DNA of 8,320 nt from UBA4615 sp044359175. Lineage in GTDB: Bacteria > Pseudomonadota > Gammaproteobacteria > Burkholderiales > Burkholderiaceae_E. A program made the position numbers and the translations under genes. Shown in pieces: positions 6,364 to 8,320 of the stretch. The notes beneath the pieces were generated by a model, which saw only the letters and a list, made by a program, of their open reading frames with translations, did not search any database and was not told the DNA's origin. Position 1 is the stretch's first letter. Each line of letters begins with the position of its first letter. The DNA lies in contig JBIKMO010000189.1 of the NCBI GenBank assembly GCA_044359175.1, forward strand, positions 1 to 8,320. The letters run 5' to 3'.

Positions 6364-7385
6364 GCGCTTCCGGCGCCCTGCCCCTGCTCGAGGTCCGTGA
6401 CCTGAAGGTCCACTTCCCGATCGGCGCCGGACTGATCGGGCGGCCCAAGGCCTGGGTACGAGCGGTCGACGGCATCAGCTTCCAGGTCGCGCGCGGCCGT
6501 ACCTTCGGCATCGTCGGCGAGAGCGGCTCGGGCAAGAGCACGACCGCACTCGCGGTGATGCGCCTGGTCCGGCACACCGCGGGAACGATGACCCTCGACG
6601 GCCAGGACATCGGCGCAGCCGACGGCGAGACCCTGAGGCGCGCGCGGCGGCGGTTCCAGATGGTCTTCCAGGACCCGTACGCGTCGCTGAACCCGCGCAA
6701 GCGCGCCGGCGACACCGTGCGCGAGGCGCTCGACCTGATGGAGTCCGGCGAGCCCTCGCGGCGAACCGAGCGAGTGGCCGAACTGTTCGCGCAGGTCGGC
6801 CTGCGGCCGGAACAGCAGATGCTGTTCCCGCACCAGTTCTCCGGCGGGCAGCGCCAGCGGATCGTGCTCGCGCGCGCACTCGCGGCGAACCCCGACCTGG
6901 TGGTCTGCGACGAACCGGTGTCGGCGCTGGACGTCGCGATCCAGGCGCAGATCCTGAACCTGATGCGACGGCTGCAGCAGGCGCTCGGACTCACCTACCT
7001 GTTCATCTCCCACGACCTGGGCGTGATCCGGCACATGTGCGACGACGTGGCCGTGATGTACCTCGGCGTGGTGGTCGAGCAGGCCGACCGCGACGGGCTG
7101 TTCTCGAGGCCGCTGCATCCGTACACGCTCGCGCTGTGGTCGGCCGCGCCGTCGTTCGACCCCAACGCGCGCACGCGCGGGCGTCGGATGCGGCTGCACG
7201 GCGACCCGCCGAGCCCGATCGACATCCCGCCCGGCTGCCGCTTCGCCGGCCGCTGCCCGTTCGCCGAGGACCGCTGCCGCAGCGAGGCGCCGCTGCTGCG
7301 CGAGGTGCTCCCCGGCCACCGCGTCGCCTGCCACCGCGTGTCGGCCGACGGCGTGCCGACCTACCCAGCCGCCGCCCTCGCCTGA
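6360..7385 (+). CDS. ABC transporter ATP-binding protein, DppF/OppF type (341 aa)
   Basis: This is the second ATPase subunit, expected to pair with the DppD-like protein as a heterodimer under the two permeases. Motifs present are Walker A GESGSGKS (53-60), Q-loop Gln104 in FQDPYASLNPR, signature FSGGQRQRIVLARAL (160-174), Walker B LVVCDE (180-185) with Glu185, and switch His218 in SHDLG. The N-terminal VHFPI...GLIGRPKAWVRAVDGISF (17-41) is characteristic of the DppF/OppF branch. The oligo_HPY tail carries C293, C299, C306 and C324, spaced almost exactly as in the DppD-like partner. ATG 6360 overlaps the preceding stop; the frame is open far upstream to 5859, but that part is shadow sequence of the first ATPase gene. 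The subunit is complete and shows no sign of degeneration. Confidence 0.95.
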   Translation: MSASGALPLLEVRDLKVHFPIGAGLIGRPKAWVRAVDGISFQVARGRTFGIVGESGSGKSTTALAVMRLVRHTAGTMTLDGQDIGAADGETLRRARRRFQMVFQDPYASLNPRKRAGDTVREALDLMESGEPSRRTERVAELFAQVGLRPEQQMLFPHQFSGGQRQRIVLARALAANPDLVVCDEPVSALDVAIQAQILNLMRRLQQALGLTYLFISHDLGVIRHMCDDVAVMYLGVVVEQADRDGLFSRPLHPYTLALWSAAPSFDPNARTRGRRMRLHGDPPSPIDIPPGCRFAGRCPFAEDRCRSEAPLLREVLPGHRVACHRVSADGVPTYPAAALA

Positions 7386-7392
7386 GCGTCGC

Positions 7393-7396
7393 GAGG
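7393..7396 (+). promoter_or_regulatory. Shine-Dalgarno GAGG deciding the SDR start
   Basis: GAGG sits 5 bases before GTG 7402 in the 16-base gap after the second ATPase gene. It is the best-placed ribosome binding site in the window and supports the GTG start, which also puts the Rossmann strand at the usual distance from the N-terminus. Confidence 0.65.
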
Positions 7397-7401
7397 TACC
7401 G

Positions 7402-8196
7402 GTGAATCCAGCCGACGACCGCATCGCCCTCGTGACCGGCGCCGCCGGCGGCATCGGCGCCGCGACCAGCCGGCTGCTCGCCGCTGCCGGCGCAAGCGTG
7501 GTCGCGACCGACCTGCACGACACTCCGGGCGAGGCGCTCGCCGCGGCGATCGCAGCGTCCGACGGACGCATCCGCTACCTGCCGCACGACGTCACCGACG
7601 ATGCGCGGTGGGCGGCGGTGATCGCCGAGGTGCTGCGGATCCACGGCAGGCTGGACGTGCTGGTGAACAACGCGGGTCTGTTCGTGCACGGTCGTACCGA
7701 TGAGGCCGACCGGGCGACGATCGACCGGCTGTTCGGCGTGAATCTGCTGGGCGTGGTGCTCGGCACCCAGCACGCGTTCCGGGTGATGAAGACCCGGCCG
7801 GACAGCCTGCCGCTCGCGTCGATCGTCAACCTGTCGTCGGTCGCCGGCATCACCGGCGCGGCGGGCGCGACGCTGTACTCGCTGACCAAGGGCGGCGTGC
7901 GGCTGTTCAGCAAATCGTGCGCCCTCGAGGCCGCACAGCTCGGCTACCGGATCCGCGTCAACTCGATCCACCCCGGCATCGTCGACACCGACATGGCGCG
8001 CGGGGTGGCCGACGCCCTGATCGCACGCGGTGTGCCGCAGGCCGCGGTGGACGCGCAGATGGCGGGGGCGCACCCGCTCGGGCGGCTCGCACACGTCGAC
8101 GAGATCGCGCGCGGCATCCTGTACCTCGCGTCGGACGATTCGGCGTTCGTCACCGGCAGCGAGCTGGTGATCGACGGCGGCCTGACCGCGCGCTGA
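7402..8196 (+). CDS. Classical short-chain dehydrogenase/reductase (SDR), 264 aa
   Basis: This is a NAD(P)-dependent oxidoreductase of the classical SDR family (usual length about 250). It has the cofactor motif TGAAGGIG (12-19); Asp37 at the end of the second strand (VVATDLHD), which usually indicates NAD(H) over NADP(H); HDVTD (62-66); the structural NNAG (89-92); Asn114; and the catalytic triad Ser146 (NLSSVAG), Tyr159 and Lys163 (YSLTK). HPGIVDTDM (190-198) and the C-terminal VTGSELVIDGGLTAR (250-264) are also typical. The substrate is probably an alcohol or ketone, but SDR sequences do not reveal it. The start is GTG 7402, placed by the GAGG at 7393-7396. Only 16 bases separate it from the ATPase gene, so it is probably the last gene of the same transcript and may act on a product of the imported compound (inference). 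Confidence 0.94.
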   Translation: MNPADDRIALVTGAAGGIGAATSRLLAAAGASVVATDLHDTPGEALAAAIAASDGRIRYLPHDVTDDARWAAVIAEVLRIHGRLDVLVNNAGLFVHGRTDEADRATIDRLFGVNLLGVVLGTQHAFRVMKTRPDSLPLASIVNLSSVAGITGAAGATLYSLTKGGVRLFSKSCALEAAQLGYRIRVNSIHPGIVDTDMARGVADALIARGVPQAAVDAQMAGAHPLGRLAHVDEIARGILYLASDDSAFVTGSELVIDGGLTAR

Positions 8197-8320
8197 GCCG
8201 CGCACCGACCCACCCGCGCGCGCCCGCACGGCGTGTCGGAGCGGGCACGCCGGCCAGCCCGGGCGAGCGCGTGGCGCCGGTCCGCGCGAGCGCCCTCGGC
8301 TTGCCGGCGCGGATGCGGAC
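8197..8320. other. Tail region without a supportable gene
   Basis: These 124 bases after the SDR stop contain no recognisable coding sequence on either strand. Frames are open on the minus strand, but their translations are low-complexity Arg/Ala/Gly/Pro-rich sequence typical of high-GC non-coding DNA. An ATG at 8313 is too close to the end to judge. A convergent or next gene may begin just beyond the window. Confidence 0.5.
8229..8252 (+). terminator. GC-rich hairpin downstream of the SDR gene, weak terminator candidate
   Basis: CGGCGTG (8229-8235) and CACGCCG (8246-8252) form a perfect 7-bp stem, extendable by one G-U pair (8236/8245), around a loop of 8-10 bases. It begins 33 bases after the SDR stop, where a terminator would be expected. 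No T-tract follows, and chance stems are common at this GC content, so it may be nothing or may only stabilise the 3' end. Confidence 0.25.

Noticed and set aside
1..7385. Nickel importer (NikABCDE) rather than a peptide-type importer, suggested by the metal GTPase nearby
   Set aside because: The subunits belong to the same broad family, but nothing visible in the permeases, ATPases or partial receptor points to nickel, and the amidohydrolase context fits an organic solute better. It cannot be fully excluded without the complete receptor.
5568..7571. 667-codon open frame on the minus strand across the two ATPase genes
   Set aside because: It is antisense to two intact ABC ATPases with all motifs. 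Its translation is Arg/Ala/Ser-rich with no recognisable domain. Long antisense frames are expected in high-GC DNA.
1..8320. Mobile element, CRISPR array, tRNA, rRNA, phage or defence genes
   Set aside because: I found no transposase, integrase or terminal inverted repeats, no regularly spaced repeats, no RNA gene signature, and no composition break other than the short gap at 3376-3438.

Overview
This window is a high-GC stretch (roughly 70% by eye, third codon positions almost all G or C) coding on the + strand from end to end. The gene set, codon use and promoter style suggest a Pseudomonadota genome, perhaps a Burkholderiales-type beta-proteobacterium. That placement is an inference, because no rRNA or other marker gene is present.

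Layout. (1) 1-701 is the C-terminal part of a family 5 (dipeptide/oligopeptide/nickel-type) ABC substrate-binding protein; its start lies outside the window. (2) 698-2362 is a YtcJ-type metal-dependent amidohydrolase. (3) 2359-3375 is a CobW/COG0523-type GTPase (metallochaperone family). Genes 1-3 are joined by 4-base stop/start overlaps. (4) 3376-3438 is a short gap, less GC-rich than its surroundings, with a candidate promoter whose -10 lies only 8 bases before the next ATG. (5) 3439-7385 holds a complete Dpp/Opp-type importer core: two permeases (DppB- and DppC-like) and two ATPases (DppD- and DppF-like), nearly all overlapping. (6) 7402-8196 is a classical short-chain dehydrogenase/reductase with its own Shine-Dalgarno sequence. 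(7) 8197-8320 has no gene I can support, only one GC-rich hairpin without a T-tract.

Working model (inference). The binding protein and the four transporter subunits import a small, probably amide- or peptide-like solute. The cytoplasmic amidohydrolase cleaves it, the GTPase may deliver metal to the amidohydrolase, and the SDR may oxidise or reduce a product. The substrate cannot be told from sequence. Each family is well known. The point most worth a second look is the translationally coupled pair of a metallo-amidohydrolase and a COG0523 GTPase inside a transporter operon. I saw no mobile element, CRISPR array, tRNA, rRNA or phage gene, and nothing that clearly amounts to an undescribed defence or mobile system.
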